Shown here piece by piece: positions 46,744-55,495 of a stretch of DNA of 64,000 bases. Position numbers and translations under genes: made by a program. The DNA comes from Chlamydiota bacterium (lineage in GTDB: Bacteria > Chlamydiota > Chlamydiia > Chlamydiales > Rhabdochlamydiaceae): positions 16,567 to 80,566 of the forward strand of contig JAPLSW010000050.1 in NCBI GenBank assembly GCA_026398435.1. The letters run 5' to 3'. Under the pieces are notes generated by a model. It worked only from the letters and a program-made list of their open reading frames with translations, was not told the origin of the DNA and searched no databases. The stretch's first letter is position 1. The number at the start of each line of letters is the position of its first letter.

Positions 46744-48861
46744 ATGAAACAAACAACCTCTTTAAATCCCGAGCAGCAGATTGCCGCTGAACATATCGAA
46801 GGACCTATGCTTGTGCTTGCAGGGGCCGGATCTGGCAAAACTCGAATTGTCATCCACCGGATATTGCATCTTATAGGGATCGGTGTACCTGCCTCTGAAA
46901 TTCTAGCAGTCACTTTTACGAATAAAGCGGCAGAGGAAATGAAATCTAGGATCCTGCACCTGGCGCAGGTGCATGTGCTTACAAGTACATTCCATAGTCT
47001 ATGTGCTAGGATCTTAAGAGAGTCGATACAGCATCTAGATTATTCTCCTCACTTTGTGATCCTAGATGAGGAAGACTCTGAAAAAACGGTAAAACAGTGC
47101 CTGGCAGCGGTTGGCATTAAAGATGAAAAAAGCCTACTTAAGAGCATCCGCTCCCAAATATCTAACGCAAAAAACCATCTGCTTGAACCGGAAAACTATG
47201 TAGAGGAAAATCCTACTTTTTTTGAGATCTACTCTCTATACCAAAAGAAGCTCAAAGAATATAACGCACTCGATTTTGATGACCTACTTTTTTTAACGGT
47301 AAAACTTTTCCAAAAACATCCTGATGTCCTCGCTATTTACCAAAAGAGATGGAATTTCATTCTGATCGATGAGTACCAAGATACAAACGCTGCGCAGTAC
47401 AACCTAACAAAGCTCCTTTCCGGTCAGCATCACAACGTCTTTGCAGTGGGGGATCCAGACCAGTCTATCTACTCATGGAGAGGCGCTAATGTGCAAAACA
47501 TTCTCCGCTTTGAAAAAGACTATCCAGGAGCCAAAGTTGTTACCCTTGAGCAAAACTATAGAAGCTATAACAACATCTTAAAAGCAGCCAATGCCCTTAT
47601 TAAAGAAAACACCTCTCGCTATGAAAAGAATTTATGGAGTGATAAAGGAGATGGGGAAAAGATCGGTGTTTTCATTGCAGAAAACGAAACTGCGGAAGCG
47701 CAGTTTGTCGTCCAAAAGCTCTTAGAGCTCCAACAAAAACACAGGATTTCTCTAAGCGAATGCGCTATCTTCTACCGGACAAACTTCCAATCTAGAACCT
47801 TCGAAGATGCACTCCTTCGAGAAAATGTCCCCTATACGATCATAGGAGGCCTTTCTTTCTACCAAAGGAAAGAGGTAAAAGACATTCTTTCCCTTCTGCG
47901 CATGGTCCTGGGAGGGAGTGACTTTCTCGCCTTTGTCCGTACTATTAATACCCCAAGAAGAGGATTTGGAGATGTAGCCTTAACAAAGCTTAAGGATCTA
48001 TCTTCTGCAAATGGACTTGATATATTCACCACCTGCTCTAAAATCGTCGAAAGACAGATCGATGCTAAGCTCTCATCAAAACAGTTCGATGGCCTAAGAG
48101 ATTATGTATCGATGATAAATGCACTGAAAGAAATGGTTAAAGCAAACATACCTCTTGATGAAATTATCTCAAGCGCGATCGATAGAAGTAGGTATCTCGA
48201 TTTCTTAAGAGAAGATGCAGAGACTTATGAAGAAAAAAAAGGGAATATCCAAGAACTTGTCTCCAAAGCATCGGAGTGGCAAAAAGAGGCTAACTTTCCG
48301 GAACTCTTTAGCTTTTTAGAAGAGCTTACCCTAAAGTCCTCAAGTGTTAGTGACAAAGAGCAGCAAGAATGCATCCGTCTAATGACCCTTCATAATGGCA
48401 AGGGACTAGAATTTCGTTTAGTTTTTCTCGTGGGGATGGAAGAGGATCTGCTACCTCATATAAATGTTAAAGACAATGAAGAGAGCATCGAAGAAGAAAG
48501 GCGCCTTTGCTACGTCGGCATCACACGAGCTAAAGAGTGTCTTTTTCTCACGGCTGCTAGATTCCGCTTCCTGTGGGGAACAGCCCGGTCTATGAGACCG
48601 AGCCGTTTTCTAAATGAGCTCCCCTCTGAGTATTTGCAGGTTATACAAAGAGGATCCTCCCATAGACACCAGGTGGAAGAAAGCTATGAAGAAGCGACTT
48701 TTCAGCCGGGAGAGACGGTCTTTCATAAGGAATTTGGGGCAGGGATCGTGCATAAAGTCTATAACACATCACTCGGGCTTACCTACGATGTATTTTTTCC
48801 AAAGGCAAGTACTACGAGATCTCTGGTTTCAAAATATGCTAAACTGATGGCCTTAAACTAA
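46744..48861 (+). CDS. uvrD: superfamily I DNA helicase UvrD/PcrA
   Basis: 705 residues; 3'-5' helicase for nucleotide excision and mismatch repair. Motifs in order: LVLAGAGSGKTR (I), VTFTNKAAEEMKSRI (Ia), ILIDEYQDTNAAQY (II), VGDPDQSIYSWRGA (III), LEQNYRS (IV), IRLMTLHNGKGLEF (V, with HNGK instead of HSAK) and RRLCYVGITRAKE (VI). The C-terminal Tudor-like domain (FHKEFGAGIVHKV) binds RNA polymerase in PcrA. uvrD next to rpoN is also the order in Chlamydia trachomatis, here separated by one gene. Confidence 0.95.
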   Translation: MKQTTSLNPEQQIAAEHIEGPMLVLAGAGSGKTRIVIHRILHLIGIGVPASEILAVTFTNKAAEEMKSRILHLAQVHVLTSTFHSLCARILRESIQHLDYSPHFVILDEEDSEKTVKQCLAAVGIKDEKSLLKSIRSQISNAKNHLLEPENYVEENPTFFEIYSLYQKKLKEYNALDFDDLLFLTVKLFQKHPDVLAIYQKRWNFILIDEYQDTNAAQYNLTKLLSGQHHNVFAVGDPDQSIYSWRGANVQNILRFEKDYPGAKVVTLEQNYRSYNNILKAANALIKENTSRYEKNLWSDKGDGEKIGVFIAENETAEAQFVVQKLLELQQKHRISLSECAIFYRTNFQSRTFEDALLRENVPYTIIGGLSFYQRKEVKDILSLLRMVLGGSDFLAFVRTINTPRRGFGDVALTKLKDLSSANGLDIFTTCSKIVERQIDAKLSSKQFDGLRDYVSMINALKEMVKANIPLDEIISSAIDRSRYLDFLREDAETYEEKKGNIQELVSKASEWQKEANFPELFSFLEELTLKSSSVSDKEQQECIRLMTLHNGKGLEFRLVFLVGMEEDLLPHINVKDNEESIEEERRLCYVGITRAKECLFLTAARFRFLWGTARSMRPSRFLNELPSEYLQVIQRGSSHRHQVEESYEEATFQPGETVFHKEFGAGIVHKVYNTSLGLTYDVFFPKASTTRSLVSKYAKLMALN

Positions 48862-49782
48862 ACTCTTAAAAGCCCTAAGGACGGAAGACTTTAGCACCCA
48901 TGTCTTCCAGTGTTTATCTCGAAGTCGTAGCCCCTTAATATTGGGGATCCATGATGGGGGGCATACTACCCTTCCCTTACTCCAAGATGGCCTCCAAAAG
49001 GCAGAAGCCATAGGGCTTCTGCATATGGTAACCGTCGGAAGGCCAAGACACGAAGCCAGGTGACCTATTCCAGAATCGTTACCAATCATATATCCCGACT
49101 CATAGACAAAACCTGCAAGCTGGCTAATGGTAGCAAACTCAGGCGCCACTGGGGTGCTTTCCGGCCACTGCGTTCTTTCTTGTTTAGTTAAAGCAAAACA
49201 AGGGGAGTATCCCTTTGCCTCAAGATTTTTAGAAAGAGAGAGGAACTTTTCCTGGGGCCAATTTTTACCAGGGCGGGAACTTGTAGGATGGATAATCACC
49301 CTAAGTGGATATTTTGCTTTTGTATACTGAGGCAATGGGGTTATCCCATTGTCCTTAGTAGATGCTTTGCATCCAAGAATGTTTCTAGAAAAATCCTCTA
49401 AATTATCAGCAAATGTCTGCCTACCATCAAATTTTGCATTTTCCCAATACGGATAGTCAGTTTTAGGTGTTGCTATCGGATTAATAATCGTTGTCTTTTC
49501 CGGGAAATGCGTTTGGCAGTAGTGAATCACTTGACTCATCCTCGGACTTTTTTCAAAAAAAATAAAAAATCGATCAAAACTTTCTAATTCTTTTTCGATA
49601 TCTCGAAACTCAGAAAAGCCTTTGATCTGAAGATGGGGAAACCACTCCTGCATCTGCCCAAGAAAGGGATGATAGGTAGTGGTTTGATACCCATCAATTG
49701 CTAGATTATTCGATAAAGTCAGAGAAATCAGCCCATCTCCAAGACCTAGACAACTAAATATTGCACATTTAAGCGGCTCCAT
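48853..49782 (-). CDS. glycosyltransferase family 9 (heptosyltransferase-like)
   Basis: 309 residues. The start IFSCLGLGDGLISLTLSNNL, the middle RVIIHPTSSRPGKNWPQEKF and the nucleotide-sugar site GNDSGIGHLASCLGLPTVTI are GT9 hallmarks (HPxSxxxxKxWP; NDSGxxHLA). These enzymes add heptose to lipid A core. Its stop overlaps the uvrD stop by nine bases. Acceptor and sugar are unknown. Confidence 0.85.
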   Translation of the reverse strand: MEPLKCAIFSCLGLGDGLISLTLSNNLAIDGYQTTTYHPFLGQMQEWFPHLQIKGFSEFRDIEKELESFDRFFIFFEKSPRMSQVIHYCQTHFPEKTTIINPIATPKTDYPYWENAKFDGRQTFADNLEDFSRNILGCKASTKDNGITPLPQYTKAKYPLRVIIHPTSSRPGKNWPQEKFLSLSKNLEAKGYSPCFALTKQERTQWPESTPVAPEFATISQLAGFVYESGYMIGNDSGIGHLASCLGLPTVTICRSPMASAFWRPSWSKGRVVCPPSWIPNIKGLRLRDKHWKTWVLKSSVLRAFKSLV

Positions 49783-49910
49783 ACATGCACTTCCTTTTTT
49801 TGTAAAAGAATAGTATTTCTTTTCAATTGATGCAATTTATTTCTACAAACAAAATTGGACAAAATAATAAAAATATATTATTAAAAAGAAAACATACTAT
49901 CAGCAATTAC

Positions 49911-51236
49911 ATGCACAACAATGACATAAATCTCCAATTTAAACAGACGCAGCAATTACTCCTTTCTCTTTCCATGCAAAAAGCTCTTTTTGTATTACAA
50001 CTACCAGTACTTGAGCTTAAAGACTGGCTAGAAGAAGAACTCTCACTCAATCCCGTTCTAGAAAGAAAAAAAGAAGAAAATGATCAGGCAATTGATGGTA
50101 GTTATATAGAAAGAAAAAGCTCATCCTCTCATAGAGTTCGTCAAGAAACAAGCGAGCTCTATGAGGGAGAAGGGATCATAGAGCGCCCTTGCTCTTTATT
50201 TATTCATCTAATGAATCAGGCAAAGCTAGTATTTTCCAGCAAAGAAGAGCTCTGGATTGCAGAGCAGATCATCGGAAATCTCGATGATAGGGGATATCTT
50301 CTTGAAATACCAGATGAGCTAGACTCCATAGTTACTCTTCAGAAAATCGATGAAGTCATTGCAGAAATAAGACTTATGGACCCTCCTGGCATCTGTGCCA
50401 GCGGCCCAAGAGACTCTCTACTACTGCAGCTCATAGCTCTTGGGAAAGATAGGACTCTTTGTTACTCAGTCATTGAGAATCACTATGAAGAACTTCTGCA
50501 ACAAAGGTTTAACTTTCTTGAGAAAAAATACCGTATCCCTGCAGCTATACTCCAAGAGCAGTTAAAAAAAGAACTCTCGTTTCTTAATCCCTATCCGGGC
50601 CTAAAATTCCAGATTAGTGAATCTCAGCCTATAGTTCCCGATGTACTTGTAGAAAAACAAGAAGATAAATGGCAGATCCACATTAATGCAGGACCTCTTC
50701 CACGTTTCGAAGTAACTACAGAATATGTCCATACCGACTTAAGCGATGCAGACAAGAAGTATTTTGCAAAGCACTACAGCAGCGCACGCTTCATTATCCG
50801 CTCGGTAAAAAAACGAAATGAAACCATCCTTGCCATTGTAAAATACATACTAAAAAAACAAAGTCCCTTTTTTGACTGCGATAAAAATGAGCTAATCCCT
50901 ATGTCGATTGCAGAAATTGCAGAGGAGCTTTCTTTAAATGAGTCAACGATTGCAAGAGCTGTCTCTCACAAATACATAGCCTGTCCTCAAGGGGTGCTCC
51001 TACTGAAAAGCTTTTTTTCTACCTCTCTTAGCAAAGATTCTGTGGATGTATCCTCTTACAATGCAAAACAGCTCCTACAAAAAATCATCCAAGAAGAGAA
51101 TAAAAAAAGCCCTCTTTCAGATATGGCTCTTGTTAAGAAGCTGAAGGAAGTAGGTTGCAGCTGCGCTAGACGCACTGTTACCAAATACCGCAAGGCACTA
51201 CGAATAGCGCCGGCCTCTAAAAGAAAACTATCTTAG
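49911..51236 (+). CDS. rpoN: RNA polymerase sigma-54 factor RpoN
   Basis: 441 residues from ATG 49911. Region I starts LQFKQTQQLLLSLSMQKAL, followed by PVLELKDWLEEELSLNPVLE; the core-binding region, helix-turn-helix MSIAEIAEELSLNESTIARA and the diagnostic RpoN box ARRTVTKYRKALRI, which contacts the -24 element, are all present. An in-frame start at 49827 would add 28 Asn/Lys-rich residues not typical of the family. Sigma-54 genes in Chlamydiae work with the AtoC/AtoS-type (CtcB/CtcC) two-component system. Confidence 0.93.
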   Translation: MHNNDINLQFKQTQQLLLSLSMQKALFVLQLPVLELKDWLEEELSLNPVLERKKEENDQAIDGSYIERKSSSSHRVRQETSELYEGEGIIERPCSLFIHLMNQAKLVFSSKEELWIAEQIIGNLDDRGYLLEIPDELDSIVTLQKIDEVIAEIRLMDPPGICASGPRDSLLLQLIALGKDRTLCYSVIENHYEELLQQRFNFLEKKYRIPAAILQEQLKKELSFLNPYPGLKFQISESQPIVPDVLVEKQEDKWQIHINAGPLPRFEVTTEYVHTDLSDADKKYFAKHYSSARFIIRSVKKRNETILAIVKYILKKQSPFFDCDKNELIPMSIAEIAEELSLNESTIARAVSHKYIACPQGVLLLKSFFSTSLSKDSVDVSSYNAKQLLQKIIQEENKKSPLSDMALVKKLKEVGCSCARRTVTKYRKALRIAPASKRKLS

Positions 51237-52060
51237 AAAAAACACAAAAGAATTGCTCGAATCCGAAGTTCTTTTTCCTTATTCTCATTGAGATACGAAA
51301 GAATTTCTCTAGGTGAGCTTACTGCAAATAGATCTATCTCCGAGTCTTTAAGTCTTGCAAGGCAGGCGACAGTTAAAGAGGGATCTTTTATGCAGGAGCG
51401 TATATTACAGGCAGCCTTACTTAGAGTCCTATGCCGAAAATAAAGCCGTCCCCATAATAGCCCTATAAAAAGAAAGGGAAGTACCATCCATGGTAAATAC
51501 ATCGATGTACTAACAAAAGTGCTACCCATTTCAAAGATAAGAGCAAGCATAAGTAAAATCACAAATAGGTAAGATTCCTTAGGCGATTGAAAAAGGGGCC
51601 CTAAATATCTTCTTATGGGGATTTTTGACGTCTTGTAAGCAAAGATCTCTTCGTACTTAGGTTCTTTATATTCAATCCTTGCTGCATGAAACATCTCATG
51701 AGATAGGACCTCTTCTACTTTATAACAAAGATAAGAGCCCTTAAGAAATCCTTTCCTTAGTTGAATATGGGGATGGCAAATGTCATTTTCTTCTTCTATG
51801 AATAGAGCCGCCCCTTCCCAGAAGGTCAGATCTTTATTAGAGTAGGTAATGGGAAGCGTATCAGAGGAAAAGCCAAATAAAGAGATGGTGATAGAGTGCG
51901 CTTTTTTGCGAGCGGAAGAGGAGTCTTTATCTGAATCTATAGCAGTGACTTTAAAATAGAGAGAGACTCTTTTTTCGAACTGTTCGTCTGCCTCCATTGG
52001 GCCTGGCCAAAGACCCTGGCTCAAAAGTTTTTTTAGGTCGTTAGAGATGTTTCCAGCCAC
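51233..52060 (-). CDS. hypothetical membrane protein with HExxH metalloprotease motif
   Basis: 275 residues. HEMFHAAR near residue 114, with downstream YEEIFAYKTS providing a possible third zinc ligand, resembles small zinc metalloproteases. Two hydrophobic helices follow (YLFVILLMLALIFEMG and YLPWMVLPFLFIGLLWG). I do not recognise a family. It overlaps the upstream glycosyltransferase by 20 bases, so they are cotranscribed, and its stop overlaps that of rpoN. Confidence 0.65.
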   Translation of the reverse strand: MAGNISNDLKKLLSQGLWPGPMEADEQFEKRVSLYFKVTAIDSDKDSSSARKKAHSITISLFGFSSDTLPITYSNKDLTFWEGAALFIEEENDICHPHIQLRKGFLKGSYLCYKVEEVLSHEMFHAARIEYKEPKYEEIFAYKTSKIPIRRYLGPLFQSPKESYLFVILLMLALIFEMGSTFVSTSMYLPWMVLPFLFIGLLWGRLYFRHRTLSKAACNIRSCIKDPSLTVACLARLKDSEIDLFAVSSPREILSYLNENKEKELRIRAILLCFF

Positions 52061-53189
52061 GAGATTTCCTATTTTTCAGTCTTTCCTGAAAAAACAAGTA
52101 AAGAAAAAATCCACTTATAGCAAAATTTCCATAGAGAAGGATCTTTGTATTCTTAAGCTGTTTTTTATATAAGTGATTCTTAGCCGTTGCTATTTCAAGT
52201 TCTTCTTTAAGAAGGCTGCTAGAATCTTTAGGCTTCCACTCCCCGGAGCACTTATGCGATGCCCAAATAAATCCTTTTTCTTTTAGCCGCTCAAAAACAT
52301 TACCCGTTATAATTAGGTCGGGATAAAAAAAGGAAGCGGGGAAAATAATGTCCCTGTTTCCTTGCATGCTCAACCCTTGTCTTGTCCCTAGAGAAAAACT
52401 ATGAAATGTCCGATGAGTGACTTTAAGTATGAGACTTTGGGCATCTGTACCTGGAAAAGTCTTTTCAACCTTGTCCCATCGTTTCTTTACATAGTCCATT
52501 GTCTTAGAGAGAACTGGATGGGCGGGCTTTGCTCCAAAGATTGCATTACAAGGAAAAATCCTTAAATCAATTCCTTCATTGAGATGGGGAGGCTCTAGAC
52601 CTGCAAAAAAATCTACGGAAGAGGCCAATGCATCAAAACAATGAAAACATTCAATATCATGATCGACATAGATACCACCCTCTTGAAAGAGGATCTCATA
52701 GCGGAGTAAATCTGATTTTTCACCAAAATTATCGGTTTTTTCTAGATAAGATCCACTGTGAGACATCGTTAGCTCTGAAATGAGATGCTTTTCCATGCCG
52801 GAGTGGGGAAGCGCTCTCTCTGGATCATCTGTCCAAAATTTCACCGTCCACTTCGGATGCCTTTGCATCCAAGAGTTAACATACGCAATAGATTCCTCAG
52901 GGAAGTCTTTCGGTCCTAGCCATATATAATGAAGAATCTTAGGGATCTTTAATGCTTTAGTAGACTCTTTTACGTCTTTGAAGTTATGCAGGTAGAGGTT
53001 TTTATAAAAAAGCAGAGCTTCTTTATCTTCATCGGTAAATTTTTTCCAATTCCAAAATGGGGTACTTTCTCCATCAAGACGGTCAAAATCTTTATACGAA
53101 ATATCGGGCTTACTAAAAAAGGTTTTTCCGAGGAAACTTAAAAATAAGACACCTACCAAAAGGGAATATAAAATCGTTTTATTTTTCAC
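52041..53189 (-). CDS. DxD-type glycosyltransferase (Gly_transf_sug / toxin-glucosyltransferase fold)
   Basis: 382 residues. KIPKILHYIWLGPKDFPEES, WTVKFWTDDPERA, EKSDLLRYEILFQEGGIYVDHDIECF contain the family's W and DxD (here DHD) UDP-sugar site. This fold is shared by OCH1-like enzymes and large clostridial or Legionella glucosylating toxins. One hydrophobic helix is at each end (ILYSLLVGVLFLSFLG; ILLYGNFAISGFFLYLFF), an unusual layout. Whether it modifies the envelope or is secreted cannot be told. Confidence 0.82.
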   Translation of the reverse strand: MKNKTILYSLLVGVLFLSFLGKTFFSKPDISYKDFDRLDGESTPFWNWKKFTDEDKEALLFYKNLYLHNFKDVKESTKALKIPKILHYIWLGPKDFPEESIAYVNSWMQRHPKWTVKFWTDDPERALPHSGMEKHLISELTMSHSGSYLEKTDNFGEKSDLLRYEILFQEGGIYVDHDIECFHCFDALASSVDFFAGLEPPHLNEGIDLRIFPCNAIFGAKPAHPVLSKTMDYVKKRWDKVEKTFPGTDAQSLILKVTHRTFHSFSLGTRQGLSMQGNRDIIFPASFFYPDLIITGNVFERLKEKGFIWASHKCSGEWKPKDSSSLLKEELEIATAKNHLYKKQLKNTKILLYGNFAISGFFLYLFFQERLKNRKSRGWKHL

Positions 53190-53252
53190 TTTTTTTTAAC
53201 CTAGTTGTTTTACTTTTTTTTGATCATAAAAAATAAAAATCGCTCTAGAAGC

Positions 53253-54697
53253 CTAAACGCTCACGGCTACCGTCTTTCTTATTGAAACAAGTTCGGAACT
53301 CTTTCTTCCCATCATGGCAATCAAACCCAAGGTGATAAAAAACATAGGTTTACCTTCTGGGCGATCAATAAGATAGTAATCACAGCACCCAATAAACATG
53401 AACACTATAAAAATGGAAAATAAAGTGATCGTTTCAAGGTCTAATCCCCTTTTCACCATCCGAATAGCAGTAAGAGATAAAAACAGAAAAAAACAAATTA
53501 ACCCAAGAATCCCCGTCTCTGCAGTTACTAGTAGAAATATATTATGAACTGGTATTTTGGGAATTGAAGCCTCACCATATTCTGCCATACTTAAAACATA
53601 ACTATTAAATCCAACTCCGGTAAGAGGTTTGGTTTCTACAATACTTGTAGCAATGGACTGAATAGCTATTCGTTCTACATCTGCACCCTGAGCGAGAGTT
53701 TGAGTATAATTTACTACCCCTCCCCGACTTGCAAGTTGAGGATAAAAAAGAAAAAAGCAAATCCCAAATGAAGTGAAAATAATAAGAGCCAAAGATCTTA
53801 TTCTAGAGCTTTGGAATTTATCCTTTTGCAGAAACGCTTTCCAAGCATTTAAAGCAAACCAAACAATGCTGCCAATGATCCAGCCAAATAGAGCTGAGCG
53901 TGAATAGGTAGTGAAGAGGGAAAACGTTTGAAAAAACAAGACAAAACTTAAAAGTGTTGTATATGTAGCATTTTTTGATTTCTGATATAAATAGTAAGTT
54001 GCAAAAAGGGAAAAAACTAAAAATCCGCCTAGCACATTAGGATGAGGAAGAGTTCCATAGGCTCGAATAATACTTTTACTTCCCCTGGCTACAGAAAATA
54101 GCCTATCAAAAATCCACAAACTTCCATCAGGCATCCCAAAACACGCAGCGCCGATATGAGGGATCTTCATTTCCCCGAGTTTTGCAAGACCCAGTGAGTG
54201 CTGAGTGAAGTATTGAGTAATCGCCACAAAACACTGAAACACTGAAGTAATGACAACAAGAGAGAAAAACTTATGTACAAGAGTTTTTTTGTCTACTGCT
54301 ATGAGCCCTCCACCAAGAATATAAACAATAAAGCCAGACCAGAAAAGCTGAAACCGGATAAAGTTACGAGAAAAAAGAGGCTTAGGTATTTTACTGGGCC
54401 CTCCCAAAATAGAGATCTCCACCCAACCCTTTTTGTAGATACAAGACTTATAAAAAGAGCTAGGATTAAGACATCGAATACGCAGAGATAAACCTTTGTT
54501 TCAAATGGACCAGCTAGCTCAAAACTGGGGTTTTTAAAAATTTTTGATAGAGAGCGAAATATTTTATCATATTTATGCTGCATCGGGATAGACAGGACAA
54601 GTAGTGAAAAAAAGAAAGAAACAATCCTAGATCCATTAAGTAGCGATAGGGAGTTTTTTACAGCAGTGAGAGCTCTCATTAAATAACCTTGAATCAA
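53253..54697 (-). pseudogene. O-antigen ligase / polymerase-like gene split by a frameshift
   Basis: Two overlapping frames make one protein: the N-terminal part (54697 to about 54370; YDKIFRSLSKIFKNPSFEL, RVGWRSLFWEGPVKYLSLF) and the larger part (about 54370 to 53253; TTYSRSALFGWIIGSIVWF, PLTGVGFNSYVLSM, PVHNIFLLVTAETGILGLI), the last being typical for Wzy_C/WaaL ligases. Joining requires a one-base insertion near the T6 tract at 54371-54376 on the minus strand. The larger frame alone has a poor start. It could be a true pseudogene, a phase-variable gene or a sequencing error. Confidence 0.75.
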
Positions 54698-54767
54698 AGA
54701 TAGTGTATTTGACGAGCTTCGACAGTAGCAAAAAAGAAGTTTGTTTTTCTACAGAAAACCTGGTCTC

Positions 54768-55166
54768 TCAGGAAAAATATCGCTTCTTTACTTTGATAAA
54801 AATAGCGCCTAGTGTGACGATCGCCATTAGTGAAAGGGCGCATATCGCAAAGAACTGAATCCAGAACTTGTTATTAGCCCCTTTCATCTTGGAAATAGAT
54901 GTAGTGATCATCTTTTCCCATTCGGGATCATTTGGATCTGCCTCGGTTAAAGAACTTGAGACAGGATATTTGGAGTTAACGGATTCTTTTCCATTTTCGA
55001 CTAAGGCGAAAAAACTGCTAGCATTACTTATCAATATATAGGTAGCTCCCTTACTGGAAGTAAGAAGGGTCCTTTTATCAGCGAATCTATAGGATAAGGG
55101 CTCAGAAGCTATCCCTTTTGAAAAAAACAAAAAAACAGTAAGTACCGAAAAAATGAATGTTCTCAT
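54768..55166 (-). CDS. small membrane protein of unknown function, 132 aa
   Basis: A signal peptide (FIFSVLTVFLFFSKGIAS) and a C-terminal helix (FFAICALSLMAIVTLGAIF) with a basic tail bracket an ~80-residue external domain. AGGGGAG lies upstream of the ATG. No recognised domain. Confidence 0.6.
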   Translation of the reverse strand: MRTFIFSVLTVFLFFSKGIASEPLSYRFADKRTLLTSSKGATYILISNASSFFALVENGKESVNSKYPVSSSLTEADPNDPEWEKMITTSISKMKGANNKFWIQFFAICALSLMAIVTLGAIFIKVKKRYFS

Positions 55167-55495
55167 ACTCCCCTCCTTTTCCCTTTTTCTAAGCGATCTC
55201 CCATTTTATGCCAAGAAGCAAGGTAAAACTTGAAGAAAAAACGGGTAAATATTTTTATTAACCGATGGAAAATCCCCATGAAAAAAAGACCTGCTTTTAA
55301 AAAAGGGATCTTGACCAATTGAAGAGTAGCTTGTATTTAATACTTAGAAGATGTTATGCATTTCAAGCAAACGTTGATCTTCTATCTTTTTTTAATTGCA
55401 ATTTCTCTTAAAGAATATAACAATTTCGCTCTAACTGATTTACAATTGCAGCTTTAACAGCCAGAAGCTCTAACTTCAACCGGTAAGGAACCCTG
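55167..55495. other. divergent intergenic region; weak topA promoter candidate
   Basis: 329 bases. TTGACC (55311-55316), 17 bases, TATTTA (55334-55339) is a plausible but weak plus-strand promoter, implying a leader of about 150 bases before topA. GGTAAGGAA precedes the topA ATG. No gene or strong hairpin seen. Confidence 0.35.

Noticed and set aside
54371..54376. Programmed -1 ribosomal frameshift in the O-antigen ligase
   Set aside because: The T6 tract is not in the canonical X XXY YYZ phase and no downstream pseudoknot was recognised; a one-base indel is simpler.
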